Below, piece by piece: positions 28,615 through 37,326 of a DNA stretch of 64,000 bases; position 1 is the stretch's first letter; each line of letters begins with the position of its first letter. The DNA is from Cyanobacteria bacterium SBLK (GTDB taxonomy: Bacteria > Cyanobacteriota > Cyanobacteriia > Cyanobacteriales > Spirulinaceae). The translations under genes and the position numbers were made by a program. Under the pieces are notes generated by a model. The model made no database searches, was not told the DNA's origin, and saw only the letters and a program-made list of their open reading frames with translations. The stretch is taken from positions 62,001-126,000 of the forward strand of contig JAGHZQ010000083.1 in assembly GCA_017746715.1 (NCBI GenBank), written 5' to 3'.

Positions 28615-30543
28615 CTAAATCTTCAATAAGCCCTCTGGGTTGACCGAGAAAAGCGATCGCTGCTGCAACCCCTCTTCATGGATAATTGCATTGGCTGCGA
28701 GCAACCCGCTACTGACGGCTCGTTCCATTAACCCGCAAGGAAAAGGCATTTTCACCCAATCCCCAGCAAACATGAGATTGGCAATCTCTGTTTTTGTTTC
28801 CGGGCGATCGCGATAGCTATTGGGGGGATAGCCCGAGAAGTTTTTCTGATTGACCAATTCTTTATGTAGAATCTTTGCCCCTTGCAATTCTGGGACAATT
28901 TCAAAGAGTTCTTTTTCAAAGGTTGCCAATAATGCGTCTTGGGTGGGAAATTCTTTTTCTTTGTAACAATAAGCGTGCAGTTCTACGACGCTATAACCCG
29001 TTCGCTCGGACCATTCGATAAACTGGGTTTGAATGCGATGATAGAGGGTAATGCTATCGGTCAGATCGTAGCCGGATAGGGAGGTAAAATTGCTCTGTTC
29101 CCAAGTAAAATCTCGATCTAACCAAAATCGTCCTACGGCAAAGGGATCGGACACGGCAAGTTTTTGTACTTTTGTATAGATGTCTGCGTCGATCTCTCCT
29201 TGCATCAAATCGAATAAGTGTTTTGTCCCCGGAACGTCTGCGGCGATGATGTAATAATCTGCCGCGATCGCCGTTTCTTCTCCCGTAGCAACGGGATTTT
29301 TGGCAACCAATTGCACGCGATCGCCTTGACGCTGGACGATGTTAAACGCCGCCAGATCCCGTTTTGCCGGACCTTGAAGGACTTTTCCCCGCGCATCGTA
29401 AATTGCACCGTGACAGGGGCAAATAAAGCCGCCTGCGGCTTGTTTGCGGACGCTACAGCCTTGATGGGTGCAGGTGAGGGAAAGGGCTTCTGTTTCTTGT
29501 GCCGCTAAATAAAGGCGATCGCCGGCACCGTAATATTTCCCATTGTCTAATAGTCGATTGCGTTCGACCCAAAAAGGAACGTCTGTTTGCAAATTTCCTT
29601 GTTGATAGCGCAGAGAATCGATTTTTCCATCTTGACATTGAATCTCTTTTACAGTTGCTTCCGTGACAATTTTACCGCCATTATTAACAATAAATTGAGC
29701 GATGGGTTGTACCAAACTCGTTCCCATATCATCTCGCGTGCCATTAAAGGCTAAACCTTCTGGATTGCCAAAGAAATAGAAGTGAAAAAATTGTAATAAT
29801 TCTCCCACGCTGAGGCGATCGGGGGCATTTAAACTGGATTTGGCAAAAGGCAGGAAATAAAGATCGTACAATCCTTGGGGAAAGTCTTCGGCAACCCAGT
29901 CGGCAACGCTCAGGGTATCATAATTTTTAAAGGTTTGAGGAATGCGAAATCCAGTAATGGCATGAAAGACCTGTAGGTGTTTGAGATTGATCAGATTAAT
30001 CCCCCATTGAAAGCGATTGGGAGAAGCGATCGCCAGATCTACGATATTCCAAGGAAACGCCGAATGACTGGGGCGAAAAACTTCCGGCTTGTACTCTCCT
30101 TCACGGAAGAGAACGGAATAAAATTCTAAGGATTTAAAATTATCTTCGATGGCAAGTTCTCGAACAATACTTTTTAGGTTATAATATTGAGGAAAAAAGC
30201 CGTGAAAGCCATGCTCCATCATAAATTTATCTTCCCCAACGCGAATTTTCCAACTGGCAATTTTACCGCCTAATTGAGGTGTTTTTTCTAATAAAGTCAC
30301 TGCAAATCCGCGCTTGGTCAGTTCGTAAGCACAAGCTAAACCCGCCAAGCCTCCGCCAACGATACAAACCGTTTTTTTCTGCTGGAGATTCTGGGGAAGT
30401 TCGAGGCGATCGGGTTGATAAACAGTAGGTTGCGGTTTGCTAAAGCGAGAATACCCCAACCCCGCACCGACAGCACCCACGCCTAACATTTTGAGAGCGG
30501 TTCGACGAGAAACGAATGAGGAGAGATTGGGAAGATAACTCAT
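28615..30543 (-). CDS. Tat-exported FAD-dependent oxidoreductase with inserted Rieske [2Fe-2S] domain (carotenoid desaturase-like)
   Basis: 642 residues. The N-terminus SRRTALKMLGVGAVGAGLG is a twin-arginine signal. The FAD-binding motif VCIVGGGLAGLACAYEL (about 60-75) and the downstream GGKIASW belong to the amine-oxidase/phytoene-desaturase fold. The C-terminus has the matching FAD block MFAGDWVKMPFPCGLMERAV. Between them (about 355-395) sits a Rieske cluster site, CTHQGC ... CPCHG. FAD desaturases with a Rieske insert are known among CrtU/CruE-type beta-ring desaturase/methyltransferases of aromatic carotenoid synthesis, which is the best guess here. No other carotenoid gene is nearby, so the substrate is uncertain. 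Confidence 0.8.
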   Translation of the reverse strand: MSYLPNLSSFVSRRTALKMLGVGAVGAGLGYSRFSKPQPTVYQPDRLELPQNLQQKKTVCIVGGGLAGLACAYELTKRGFAVTLLEKTPQLGGKIASWKIRVGEDKFMMEHGFHGFFPQYYNLKSIVRELAIEDNFKSLEFYSVLFREGEYKPEVFRPSHSAFPWNIVDLAIASPNRFQWGINLINLKHLQVFHAITGFRIPQTFKNYDTLSVADWVAEDFPQGLYDLYFLPFAKSSLNAPDRLSVGELLQFFHFYFFGNPEGLAFNGTRDDMGTSLVQPIAQFIVNNGGKIVTEATVKEIQCQDGKIDSLRYQQGNLQTDVPFWVERNRLLDNGKYYGAGDRLYLAAQETEALSLTCTHQGCSVRKQAAGGFICPCHGAIYDARGKVLQGPAKRDLAAFNIVQRQGDRVQLVAKNPVATGEETAIAADYYIIAADVPGTKHLFDLMQGEIDADIYTKVQKLAVSDPFAVGRFWLDRDFTWEQSNFTSLSGYDLTDSITLYHRIQTQFIEWSERTGYSVVELHAYCYKEKEFPTQDALLATFEKELFEIVPELQGAKILHKELVNQKNFSGYPPNSYRDRPETKTEIANLMFAGDWVKMPFPCGLMERAVSSGLLAANAIIHEEGLQQRSLFSVNPEGLLKI

Positions 30544-30678
30544 AAATCAAGGAAACAATAATGATGATGGGAGAATGGATCGATGAACGAGAAATTATTA
30601 TCGGATAAACAATTATTCTCTGTCAACAAAGAAAGGAACGCTATAAAAAATGGCATCGCGATCGCGCAAATTGTTCTT

Positions 30679-31830
30679 TTACAAGCTATAATTTTCGATC
30701 GCATCTCTGACTCGGTTTAAAGCACTTTCCCATGTGGGAAAGCGTTCGGGAAATATTGTAGCGCATTGTCGAGAAATTGCCTCTAGATCGCGTTCGCGAT
30801 CGCTGGCGTTCGCGATGGTACTGAGGATAAAATGGACGATTTTTCCTTCTTCGTTGAGTTGGGGGATATAATCGGGCGATCTCCGTTTTAATGCTTCTGG
30901 ATTGAGGAGTTGGGCGTTAAAGGTAGATTGCTGAAAATTGGCTTTAATCTCTCCTTTATGGGTAACCTGACTATGCCATTGCCAGATATATTTTTCGCCG
31001 ATTAAATTGGCTTTAATCTCGCAAATTATCCGATCTCCGGCAGCGATCGCAACGGATTCTAGCCACGGAAAAAAGGCTTGTCCGTAAATTAAATCGGGTT
31101 CGCCTGGAGCATTAGAAAATTCTACACCTTCTACTAGTTTCGCATCGAACCACAAGCAAAGTCCGTGAACCAATCCATCTTGTTCCACTTCCCATTCTAA
31201 TCTTGCTTGGAAATTAGGTGTAGAAATTTCGGGATAATTTAAGGTTGTTAATAACTGTGGTTTTAGCAAACATTGTTCTGGTGTAATTCTACATCTTTGC
31301 CAAGAATTCAGGACAAAACGACGTGCACTTTTTAAATTAAGATTGTAAGGAAAATCCTGCCACGGCGAAGAATAGGTGCGATAGAGTTCGGGGGCGCAAA
31401 CGAGAGTCCCCCAAAGGCGATCGCGCAAAGGAATCATTATTCCACCCTCCTTTAAAAATCGCGATCGTGCATCAACAATCGCTGGAATATGCTGCTGAAA
31501 AAAGGGTAAAATTCCTCGCAGATCGGAAATCATCAGATCGACTTTTTCTGGTAAGTTAACATTGACAGAAAGTTCTTGAATCAACTCAATTTTATTGGTA
31601 AAGTCATTATCTTTTACCGCTGATTTTGCGACAATAATAGCAGGATTGGATTCGATGGCATAAACTCTTTCCGCTCCCAATTGACAGGCCAACATCGCAG
31701 AAATCCCCGTTCCCGTGCCGAGATCTAAGACGATCGATCCAGGTTGGATGGAATTTTCTAAGGCTTTCACATAAGCATTCATGCGATGGCGATCGGCAAT
31801 CATTTTGCCATAGCCAAATAAACTGTACAT
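30679..31830 (-). CDS. SAM-dependent methyltransferase, protein arginine methyltransferase-like
   Basis: 383 residues from the ATG at 31830 (MYSLFGYGKMIADRHRM). A start at 31905 exists, but its extra residues translate a heptamer repeat and are rejected. The N-terminal 'YxxMIADxxRxxAY' pattern followed by VLDLGTGTGISAMLACQLGA (motif I, about 35-55) and YAIESNP (post I) is the PRMT/histone-arginine methyltransferase-like class I fold. The C-terminal half (about 180-383) is a beta-rich domain of the kind that follows PRMT cores. The canonical PRMT double-E loop is not clear, so the acceptor is unknown. It is downstream of aat and the DUF3172 gene on the same strand. Confidence 0.75.
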   Translation of the reverse strand: MYSLFGYGKMIADRHRMNAYVKALENSIQPGSIVLDLGTGTGISAMLACQLGAERVYAIESNPAIIVAKSAVKDNDFTNKIELIQELSVNVNLPEKVDLMISDLRGILPFFQQHIPAIVDARSRFLKEGGIMIPLRDRLWGTLVCAPELYRTYSSPWQDFPYNLNLKSARRFVLNSWQRCRITPEQCLLKPQLLTTLNYPEISTPNFQARLEWEVEQDGLVHGLCLWFDAKLVEGVEFSNAPGEPDLIYGQAFFPWLESVAIAAGDRIICEIKANLIGEKYIWQWHSQVTHKGEIKANFQQSTFNAQLLNPEALKRRSPDYIPQLNEEGKIVHFILSTIANASDRERDLEAISRQCATIFPERFPTWESALNRVRDAIENYSL

Positions 31831-31847
31831 GAATTTGCAAGAATGGA

Positions 31848-31875
31848 GAATGAAGAATGAAGAATAGAGAATGAA
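31848..31875. repeat. Heptamer tandem repeat (GAATGAA-type, four units)
   Basis: Units GAATGAA, GAATGAA, GAATAGA, GAATGAA lie between the DUF3172 stop and the methyltransferase start. They share the GAATGAA unit with 18591-18611. Confidence 0.8.
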
Positions 31876-31876
31876 A

Positions 31877-32536
31877 TTAGAAATTCTCGGATTCTGTGGG
31901 GGCATTAATTTCGGTTCTGCCTTCGGGATTTAAGAATAGATTCCCAACAGAATCATTTTGATAAACGCAATTGATTTTGGGCGATCCTTCCAGATTTCCC
32001 GTATAGCCAAATGTGTTCATGCGGCGCTTGCAGTCTCCTACTTGTTCTCCACTTACCAATCTCGCTTTTTCGAGAACCGCCCAGTTATTGCTTCGCAAAA
32101 CGCATCCGGGCTGCATGATGGGTTGAGTCACGTAAACGTTAAATGGATTGAGGGTCATAAACACTCGCATATCCGTCACCACCGCACTCGCCCCAAACTT
32201 GAGACAAATTTCTGGACTCGGAGAACGGCGATCGATGACATCTCGCGAAGCAACATTGACGATATTATCGCTGGGATTGAGACTCAAACCCATTCCCAAA
32301 GCAACTCCACCAATAAAAACCGCCCCCATGACGGCTAAGGTGGGATAGTTAACGTTAAAGGGTAAATTCAGCCCGCCGAACGAAAACCCGCCTTGATTGT
32401 CTCGGTTTTTGAAAGACGCAGAAGGGCGATCGCTAAAAGAATCGGACGGACGGCGATCGCTTTCCCTGCCATTTCTGCGATCGCTGTAGTCGTAACGGTC
32501 ATCGTAGCGGTTGGAAGAAGATTTGCGACGTTTCAT
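31877..32536 (-). CDS. DUF3172 domain protein
   Basis: 219 residues. The first 50 are Arg/Asp/Ser-rich and probably disordered (MKRRKSSSNRYDDRYDYSDR). One transmembrane helix (about 68-88, YPTLAVMGAVFIGGVALGMGL) leads to a DUF3172 domain (95-200; EICLKFGASAVVTDMRVFMTLNPFNVYV). The domain occurs in cyanobacteria and some algae; its function is unknown. It sits between aat and the methyltransferase with short gaps (41 and 46 bp), so the three are probably co-transcribed. Confidence 0.85.
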   Translation of the reverse strand: MKRRKSSSNRYDDRYDYSDRRNGRESDRRPSDSFSDRPSASFKNRDNQGGFSFGGLNLPFNVNYPTLAVMGAVFIGGVALGMGLSLNPSDNIVNVASRDVIDRRSPSPEICLKFGASAVVTDMRVFMTLNPFNVYVTQPIMQPGCVLRSNNWAVLEKARLVSGEQVGDCKRRMNTFGYTGNLEGSPKINCVYQNDSVGNLFLNPEGRTEINAPTESENF

Positions 32537-32577
32537 TATTCCCTGCTAAAAACATCCATCTATGAGAGTTTAACAAA

Positions 32578-33153
32578 TCAAACAAACTGACAGGTCCTAG
32601 CGATCGCTTTGCTAAACAGAGCATTATACTCGATATTACTCACCTCATAGGCGCCAAAGCGTTCCAAATGGGGATTTTGCAATTGCGCGTCGAAGAGAAC
32701 GAAATTGCGATCGCGCAAATGTTCGACCAATTTTACCATCGCCACTTTCGAGCCATTGGGAATGCGAAAAAACATGGATTCGCCAATAAAAGCACCTTTA
32801 ATGACAATTCCTAAAATTCCTCCGGCGAGTTCATCCCCTTGCCAAGTTTCAAAACTGTGGGCGCGTCCTGCCAAATATAGTTCCCAATAAACTTCTTTGA
32901 GTTGGTCGGAAATCCATGTAGTCTCGCGATCGGCACACCCGTCACAAACGGCGCGAAAATCGCGATCGATCGCTACGGAAAATCGATTTTGATTGAGTAC
33001 CGGGCGCAGAGATTTTGGATAGCGAAAGCGATCGTCAAGGGGAATTAAAGCACGTTTATTGCTGGAATACCATCCCAATTCTCCATTATCGTTAGCCATG
33101 AGAAAAAAGCCTTGGGTGTAACCATCAATGAGTGCGGGAATATTTATAATCAT
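32578..33153 (-). CDS. aat: Leucyl/phenylalanyl-tRNA--protein transferase
   Basis: 191 residues, slightly shorter than the E. coli enzyme. It adds Leu or Phe from aminoacyl-tRNA to N-terminal Arg or Lys of proteins, creating N-degrons for ClpS/ClpAP. The family opening YTQGFFLMANDNGELGWYSS (core GELGWYS) and the blocks GILGIVIKGAFIGESMFF and LFDAQLQNPHLERFGA are visible. It is the first gene of a probable three-gene operon with DUF3172 and the methyltransferase. Confidence 0.93.
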   Translation of the reverse strand: MIINIPALIDGYTQGFFLMANDNGELGWYSSNKRALIPLDDRFRYPKSLRPVLNQNRFSVAIDRDFRAVCDGCADRETTWISDQLKEVYWELYLAGRAHSFETWQGDELAGGILGIVIKGAFIGESMFFRIPNGSKVAMVKLVEHLRDRNFVLFDAQLQNPHLERFGAYEVSNIEYNALFSKAIARTCQFV

Positions 33154-33320
33154 GCTAAAGGGAATTTATCGCAAGATTGCCGTGAAATATGGTAAAACTT
33201 CCACTGTAATGGATTGACAAACTATACACCAGAACCTAAAGATCGAGAAACCTTTACTCTAATCTTCTGCTAGATAATGCACGCACCTAACACTAAACTA
33301 ACAAAAATATTTGATTTTTG

Positions 33321-34259
33321 TCACGAGTCTCCTGCAAAAACTCCTCGTAAATCCGTAGAAATTTCTCCTAGAACTATTTCAGAAAATTCCCACAGATTCG
33401 GGGTGCTTAAAAATCCATGAATCAATCCAGAACAGAATTGGCGTACCACTTTAACATTATGTTTTTCCAAGCGATCGCAATAGGCTTCTGCTTCCGATCG
33501 CAATACGTCATACTCGGCAATAACGACCCGTGCGGGGGGTAAATGTTGGAGGGTTTCTGCTTGAAGTGGCGACGCATAAGGATTTTTTCCCTCATCGGGA
33601 TGGGAGAGATAATGGGACCAAAACCATTTCATTTCCTCGCGCATTAATCCATAGCCGTTAGCAAATTCATTGTAAGAAAATGTATCAAAGGCATAATTGG
33701 TTACGGGATACATCAGGAGTTGATATTCAATCTTCAGTAGCTTGCGTTCTCGTGTCATTAATGTCAGGACGGTGGCTAAATTCCCTCCGGCACTGTCACC
33801 GCCAACGGCAATTCTTGAGGGATCGCCTCCTAATTCTTCCCCTTGTTGGCTTGTCCAAAGGAGAGCGGAATAAGCATCTTCAACAGCGGTAGGAAATTTA
33901 TATTCTGGGGCGAGGCGATACCCGACAGAAATGACCAAACATTCGGCATTTTTAGCGATAAAAGAACAGAGGCGATCGAAATCTTCTAATGCGCCAAAGA
34001 CCCAACCGCCACCGTGGAAAAATAGGAAAATGGGTAAAGATGTTTGCTGACTTTCGGGGGTATAAATACGCAGGGGAATTGAAGGATGAGGGGAAGGAAG
34101 AAGGCGATCGCTAATCTTCACGCCGTCGGCAATAAATTTCGGGGCAGCTTGGCGAAAGGTTCCGACTAATTTTCTCGCTTGTTGAGGGGAAAGGCGATCG
34201 ACGCTGGGAAGGAGGCGAATTTCTTCTAAGAATTTTTCGACTTGAGGATGGAGAGGCAT
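33321..34259 (-). CDS. Alpha/beta hydrolase, hormone-sensitive-lipase-type esterase
   Basis: 312 residues from the ATG at 34259 (MPLHPQVEKFLEEIR). The frame extends to 34316 but those residues translate a repeat element. HSL-family features: oxyanion-hole motif HGGGW (about residue 80), nucleophile elbow GDSAGG (about 149-154), acid in EYDVLRSEAEAY, and the histidine in LIHGFLS near the C-terminus. It hydrolyses esters; the natural substrate is unknown. It follows the response-regulator gene on the same strand with one G-rich repeat between. Confidence 0.9.
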   Translation of the reverse strand: MPLHPQVEKFLEEIRLLPSVDRLSPQQARKLVGTFRQAAPKFIADGVKISDRLLPSPHPSIPLRIYTPESQQTSLPIFLFFHGGGWVFGALEDFDRLCSFIAKNAECLVISVGYRLAPEYKFPTAVEDAYSALLWTSQQGEELGGDPSRIAVGGDSAGGNLATVLTLMTRERKLLKIEYQLLMYPVTNYAFDTFSYNEFANGYGLMREEMKWFWSHYLSHPDEGKNPYASPLQAETLQHLPPARVVIAEYDVLRSEAEAYCDRLEKHNVKVVRQFCSGLIHGFLSTPNLWEFSEIVLGEISTDLRGVFAGDS

Positions 34260-34278
34260 TTTATCAATTATTAATGGC

Positions 34279-34310
34279 TCCCCTCTTGGGAGGGGTTGGG
34301 GGTGGGTTAT
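34279..34310 (+). repeat. G-rich intergenic repeat, copy 1
   Basis: TCCCCTCTTGGGAGGGG forms a hairpin and is followed by TTGGGGGTGGGTTAT. It is 31 of 32 identical to the copy at 61587 and lies in inverted orientation to the copy at 35022; the two bracket the response-regulator gene. Confidence 0.8.
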
Positions 34311-34316
34311 TATCAA

Positions 34317-35024
34317 TTACGATCCGAAGCGATACCCTTTACCGTAAATCGTGTGAATTAAGGGATTGTCGTCTTGGGTTTCGATTTTGCGTCGCAATAG
34401 GCGAATGAGGGCGGCTAAAACGTTGCTATTGGGTTGCTCTTCTCCGGACCAAAGGGCTTGAAAGATTTGCTGGTGGGTGAGGACTCGTCCGGCATTGTGC
34501 ATGAAATAAGATAATAGTTTGGCTTCTTTTTCGGAAAGGGAAATAGTGCGATCGCCGCGATAGGCGATTTGATTTCTCGGATCGAATTCCAGATCGGCAA
34601 CTTTGAGATGGGAGTAAAGTTCGACTCTTTGCGATCGCCGCAATAATGCCCGCACTCGCGCCAGTAATTCCCGCAGTTCAAAGGGTTTGACGAGATAATC
34701 GTCTGCTCCGGCATCCAAGCCCGATACGCGATCGTCGAGGGTATCTTTAGCCGTGAGAAACAAAACGGGGGTCGTTTGAGAACGCGATGCAGCTGTTACC
34801 CTACTTTGCGATCGCAGTTCCCGACAAATTTCCAAGCCCGATTTTTGCGGCATCATCCAGTCTAAAATCAGAAGGTCGTAATTATTTCGCCCGGCTAATT
34901 CCATGCCGACAATGCCTTCATTGGCAACGTCAACGTCATAACCCTCCAGTAGCAGCACTTGCCGCAGGGGTTCGGTTAATTCGATTTCGTCATCCACTAA
35001 CAAAATTCGCATCCGAGCGTTCAT
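34317..35024 (-). CDS. rppA: OmpR-family response regulator, RppA-like
   Basis: 235 residues from ATG 35024 (MNARMRILLVDDE); the ATG at 35012 is an alternative without better spacing. Receiver domain 5-120: acidic pair VDDE, phospho-acceptor Asp in LLILDWMMP, Thr in FLTAKD, Lys in YLVKPFE. The DNA-binding winged helix (about 140-235) ends with TIYGKGYRF. The sequence pattern around 'DDEIELTEPL' and 'LDDRVSGLDAGADDYLVKP' is that of cyanobacterial RppA, which with kinase RppB responds to redox or metals. No kinase gene is adjacent. The start codon and a GGGTGG ribosome-site-like stretch come from the end of a G-rich repeat. Confidence 0.88.
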   Translation of the reverse strand: MNARMRILLVDDEIELTEPLRQVLLLEGYDVDVANEGIVGMELAGRNNYDLLILDWMMPQKSGLEICRELRSQSRVTAASRSQTTPVLFLTAKDTLDDRVSGLDAGADDYLVKPFELRELLARVRALLRRSQRVELYSHLKVADLEFDPRNQIAYRGDRTISLSEKEAKLLSYFMHNAGRVLTHQQIFQALWSGEEQPNSNVLAALIRLLRRKIETQDDNPLIHTIYGKGYRFGS

Positions 35025-35053
35025 AACCCACCCCCAACCCCTCCCGAGAGAGG
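35022..35053 (-). repeat. G-rich intergenic repeat, copy 2 (overlaps a start codon)
   Basis: On the minus strand it reads CTCTCGGGAGGGGTTGGGG followed by GTGGGTTAT; the next base G completes the ATG of the response regulator. Its opposite-facing partner is at 34279. Confidence 0.8.
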
Positions 35054-35087
35054 AATAACAAATAACCAATAACAAACAACTAATAAT
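35053..35087. repeat. Heptamer tandem repeat (CAATAAC-type, five units)
   Basis: GAATAAC, AAATAAC, CAATAAC, AAACAAC and TAATAAT follow one another between the divergent response regulator and hisG genes. The units match, in reverse complement, those at 53315-53342. Confidence 0.75.
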
Positions 35088-35094
35088 CAAAACG

Positions 35095-35718
35095 ATGATT
35101 ACCGTAGCACTGCCGAAAGGCGCTCTTTTAAAGGATAGCATCGCTCGCTTCCAAGCGATCGGTTTGGATTTTAGCGCTTTTTTAGATTCTAGCAATCGCC
35201 AGTTACAAATAGAAGATCCCACGGGACGAGCAAAAGCGTTGTTAGTCCGCGCCCAAGATGTTCCAGTATACGTAGAATACGGTCAAGCACAACTCGGGAT
35301 TGTGGGTTATGACGTGCTGCGGGAAAAGCAGGCGAAAGTTGCCAGTTTGGCGGATCTTAATTTCGGTCGCTGTCGGATGTCAGTGGCAGTACCGGCAGGA
35401 TCTTACAAAGAACCCCTAGAGCTTCCTCCTCACGGCCGTGTCGCTTCTAAGTTTGTTTGTTGTGCGAGAGATTATTTTCATCAGTTAGATTTGCCCGTGG
35501 AAATCATTCCTCTCTACGGTTCGGTGGAGTTGGGGCCGATTACAGGGATGTCTGAGGCGATCGTGGATCTGGTGTCTACGGGACGCACCCTTAAAGAAAA
35601 TGGTTTGGTGGAAATTGCGGTGCTGTTTCACAGTACGGCTTGGTTGATTGCCCATCCCCTCAGCTATCGTCTCAATCCCGATTGCTTGAGTGATTGGGTG
35701 GAGAAGTTGCGAGGTTAG
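35095..35718 (+). CDS. hisG: ATP phosphoribosyltransferase, short (HisZ-dependent) form
   Basis: 207 residues. It catalyses the first step of histidine synthesis, joining ATP and PRPP. The opening MITVALPKGALLKDSI, the middle EYGQAQLGIVGYDVL and the PRPP-site block GMSEAIVDLVSTGRTLKENGL are characteristic. The length and lack of a C-terminal regulatory domain mark the short form, which needs HisZ; hisZ is not in the window. It is divergent from the response regulator, and 70 bp between the two starts is filled mostly by repeats. Confidence 0.96.
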   Translation: MITVALPKGALLKDSIARFQAIGLDFSAFLDSSNRQLQIEDPTGRAKALLVRAQDVPVYVEYGQAQLGIVGYDVLREKQAKVASLADLNFGRCRMSVAVPAGSYKEPLELPPHGRVASKFVCCARDYFHQLDLPVEIIPLYGSVELGPITGMSEAIVDLVSTGRTLKENGLVEIAVLFHSTAWLIAHPLSYRLNPDCLSDWVEKLRG

Positions 35719-36008
35719 GAGCTTTGGGAGCTTTGGGAGCAGGGGGAGATTCTGTTACATTTTTCGGGTTTATTTTTCTCTGATGAGTGTAAAATTAGCC
35801 TGTCAATTTTGAAGGGATGGGGCGATCGCATCGGCGTTATTGTTTTTTCGCTAAAATATAAAGAGATGTTAAAGATCGATGAATTTTTAGAAAAGGGGGT
35901 GACACCCCTCACCCCAAACTGCTATATTAATTCTTGTAGATGCACCCTGATGATTGGGGGAGTTACCTAGATGGTGGCTCTCTTTTTTTTTGCTTAGGGG
36001 TTTTCGGT
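35719..36008. other. 290-bp non-coding gap
   Basis: Between hisG and the small membrane protein. It begins with a short tandem duplication of GGAGCTTTG (35719-35740). I see no ORF with family resemblance and no RNA gene. Confidence 0.45.
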
Positions 36009-36278
36009 TCATTCCCCCAGCACGGCGATCGCGTTTTGGGTTTCTCGGAGGAGTTGAATACCGCGTCGGGTGGTGAGGCTTCCCATCGTTGCCATGAGAG
36101 ATCCGGCGATCTGCTGATGGGAAAAGAGGAGGAAAATGGCGATCGCGATCGAACAAGCGGAGAGAATAATTGCGCCACATGCTAATTTAAAGCTGGCTTT
36201 GTATTGTCGCAAGGCTTCTTTGAGAATTTCGAGTTTGAGGCGATCGAGTTCGCTGGTATTTTTTCTAAAAGGAAACAT
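36009..36278 (-). CDS. Small two-transmembrane protein, possibly TRADD-N-associated membrane domain
   Basis: 89 residues. A charged amphipathic N-terminal helix (SELDRLKLEILKEALRQYKASFKLA, about 9-33) is followed by two hydrophobic helices (about 34-54 and 57-72) and a short charged tail (TRRGIQLLRETQNAIAVL). This helix plus two-TM layout resembles the cyanobacterial TRADD-N-associated two-transmembrane domain reported from predicted conflict systems; the match is by eye and modest. It is divergent from the DUF4384-like and TPR-CHAT genes, 181 bp from the former. Confidence 0.6.
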   Translation of the reverse strand: MFPFRKNTSELDRLKLEILKEALRQYKASFKLACGAIILSACSIAIAIFLLFSHQQIAGSLMATMGSLTTRRGIQLLRETQNAIAVLGE

Positions 36279-36459
36279 GGTTATTTTTTTCGTTCGTGTT
36301 AGTTTGACGTTAGCGAAAAGATGATGCGATCGCCCTCAGTTTTAGGGAGAAAGAAAGAGATTTGCGAAAGTAGAGAAAAAGAGAGAAAAAGAGAATAGTC
36401 ATATTTTTCCGGTTTGGGGAATTACAATCGAAGCAAAGCCAAATTTTTCAGAGGTTAAA

Positions 36460-37284
36460 ATGAATTACGAACGAGATGAGAGGCAATTTCTCGAAGCAAT
36501 GGCAACCCGATTTTGTTTTAATTCTACTCGTCGGGATGTTTTTATTCAGCGCTTTCTCGAACAGAATGCCAGCAAAAGCTATAAAGAGCTAGGTGCTTTA
36601 AAACAATTAAATTTGTGCGATTATAATGTTAAAGATCATCTAAAAAATATCTGTGATACGATCGCGGCAGAAACGGGATGCGATTATGGCGATCGTAAAA
36701 AGGGATTGTGGGAAAAAGCAAAGGCATATTTACGAGAAAAGGTTTATCCGGAGTGGCAAAAGCAGCATCAACCGGAGGTAAAATCGCTGGATGAATTATG
36801 GCGTAATTTTGTGAGCAAGGCTAAACGAGATTTGAATTGGATTCAGTTCGATCCGATTGAAATAGATCGCAAAGGCATTAAAGAATTGAGACGAAATTCG
36901 ATAAAAATTCCTTTGGATGAGCCTGCAATTATGGGTTTGGATTTGCCTTATCCGGGGCAGTTTTTGTTATTGTTGAATCGGGGACGGGATACGCGCTATT
37001 GTTTGTGTCCTTCGCGGGCTTTTGCGCCCCAGTTTGTTTTAGGAAATGAGGTGGTTTGGTTGCCGCAGGAAGAGGCAGAATTCGGTCAGATTACCTTTGA
37101 TACTGTAGGGAAAGAGGAATTTTTAGCGATCGTTTTGCCGCAACCTTTGGCTTTACCTTGGTTGAATACGCAGGGGGAAAATATTGCGCCGATTTGGGAT
37201 GCGATAAAATTAAATGAAGTTTGGGAACATTTACAGCAGAAGGAGAATTGGTTGGCATTTTATCAAGAATTTGAAGTCGGTTAA
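36460..37284 (+). CDS. DUF4384-like protein with N-terminal helical domain
   Basis: 274 residues. The first 115 or so are all-helical and charged (ERDERQFLEAMATRF ... FIQRFLEQNASKSYKEL). The C-terminal 120 (from about 155) read IMGLDLPYPGQFLLLLNRGRDTRYCLCPS ... WLPQEEAEFGQITFDTVGKEEFLAIVLPQ. Its core pattern, PGQFLLLLNRG then P, is like DUF4384, a beta domain found with caspase-like and kinase proteins in bacteria. It is 42 bp upstream of the TPR-CHAT protease and surely co-transcribed with it. No catalytic motif is seen; an adaptor or target role for the protease is inference. Confidence 0.65.
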   Translation: MNYERDERQFLEAMATRFCFNSTRRDVFIQRFLEQNASKSYKELGALKQLNLCDYNVKDHLKNICDTIAAETGCDYGDRKKGLWEKAKAYLREKVYPEWQKQHQPEVKSLDELWRNFVSKAKRDLNWIQFDPIEIDRKGIKELRRNSIKIPLDEPAIMGLDLPYPGQFLLLLNRGRDTRYCLCPSRAFAPQFVLGNEVVWLPQEEAEFGQITFDTVGKEEFLAIVLPQPLALPWLNTQGENIAPIWDAIKLNEVWEHLQQKENWLAFYQEFEVG

Positions 37285-37326
37285 TTCAGTCACCAGTTCA
37301 CGCCAAAATATGCAAGGGAATTAAAC

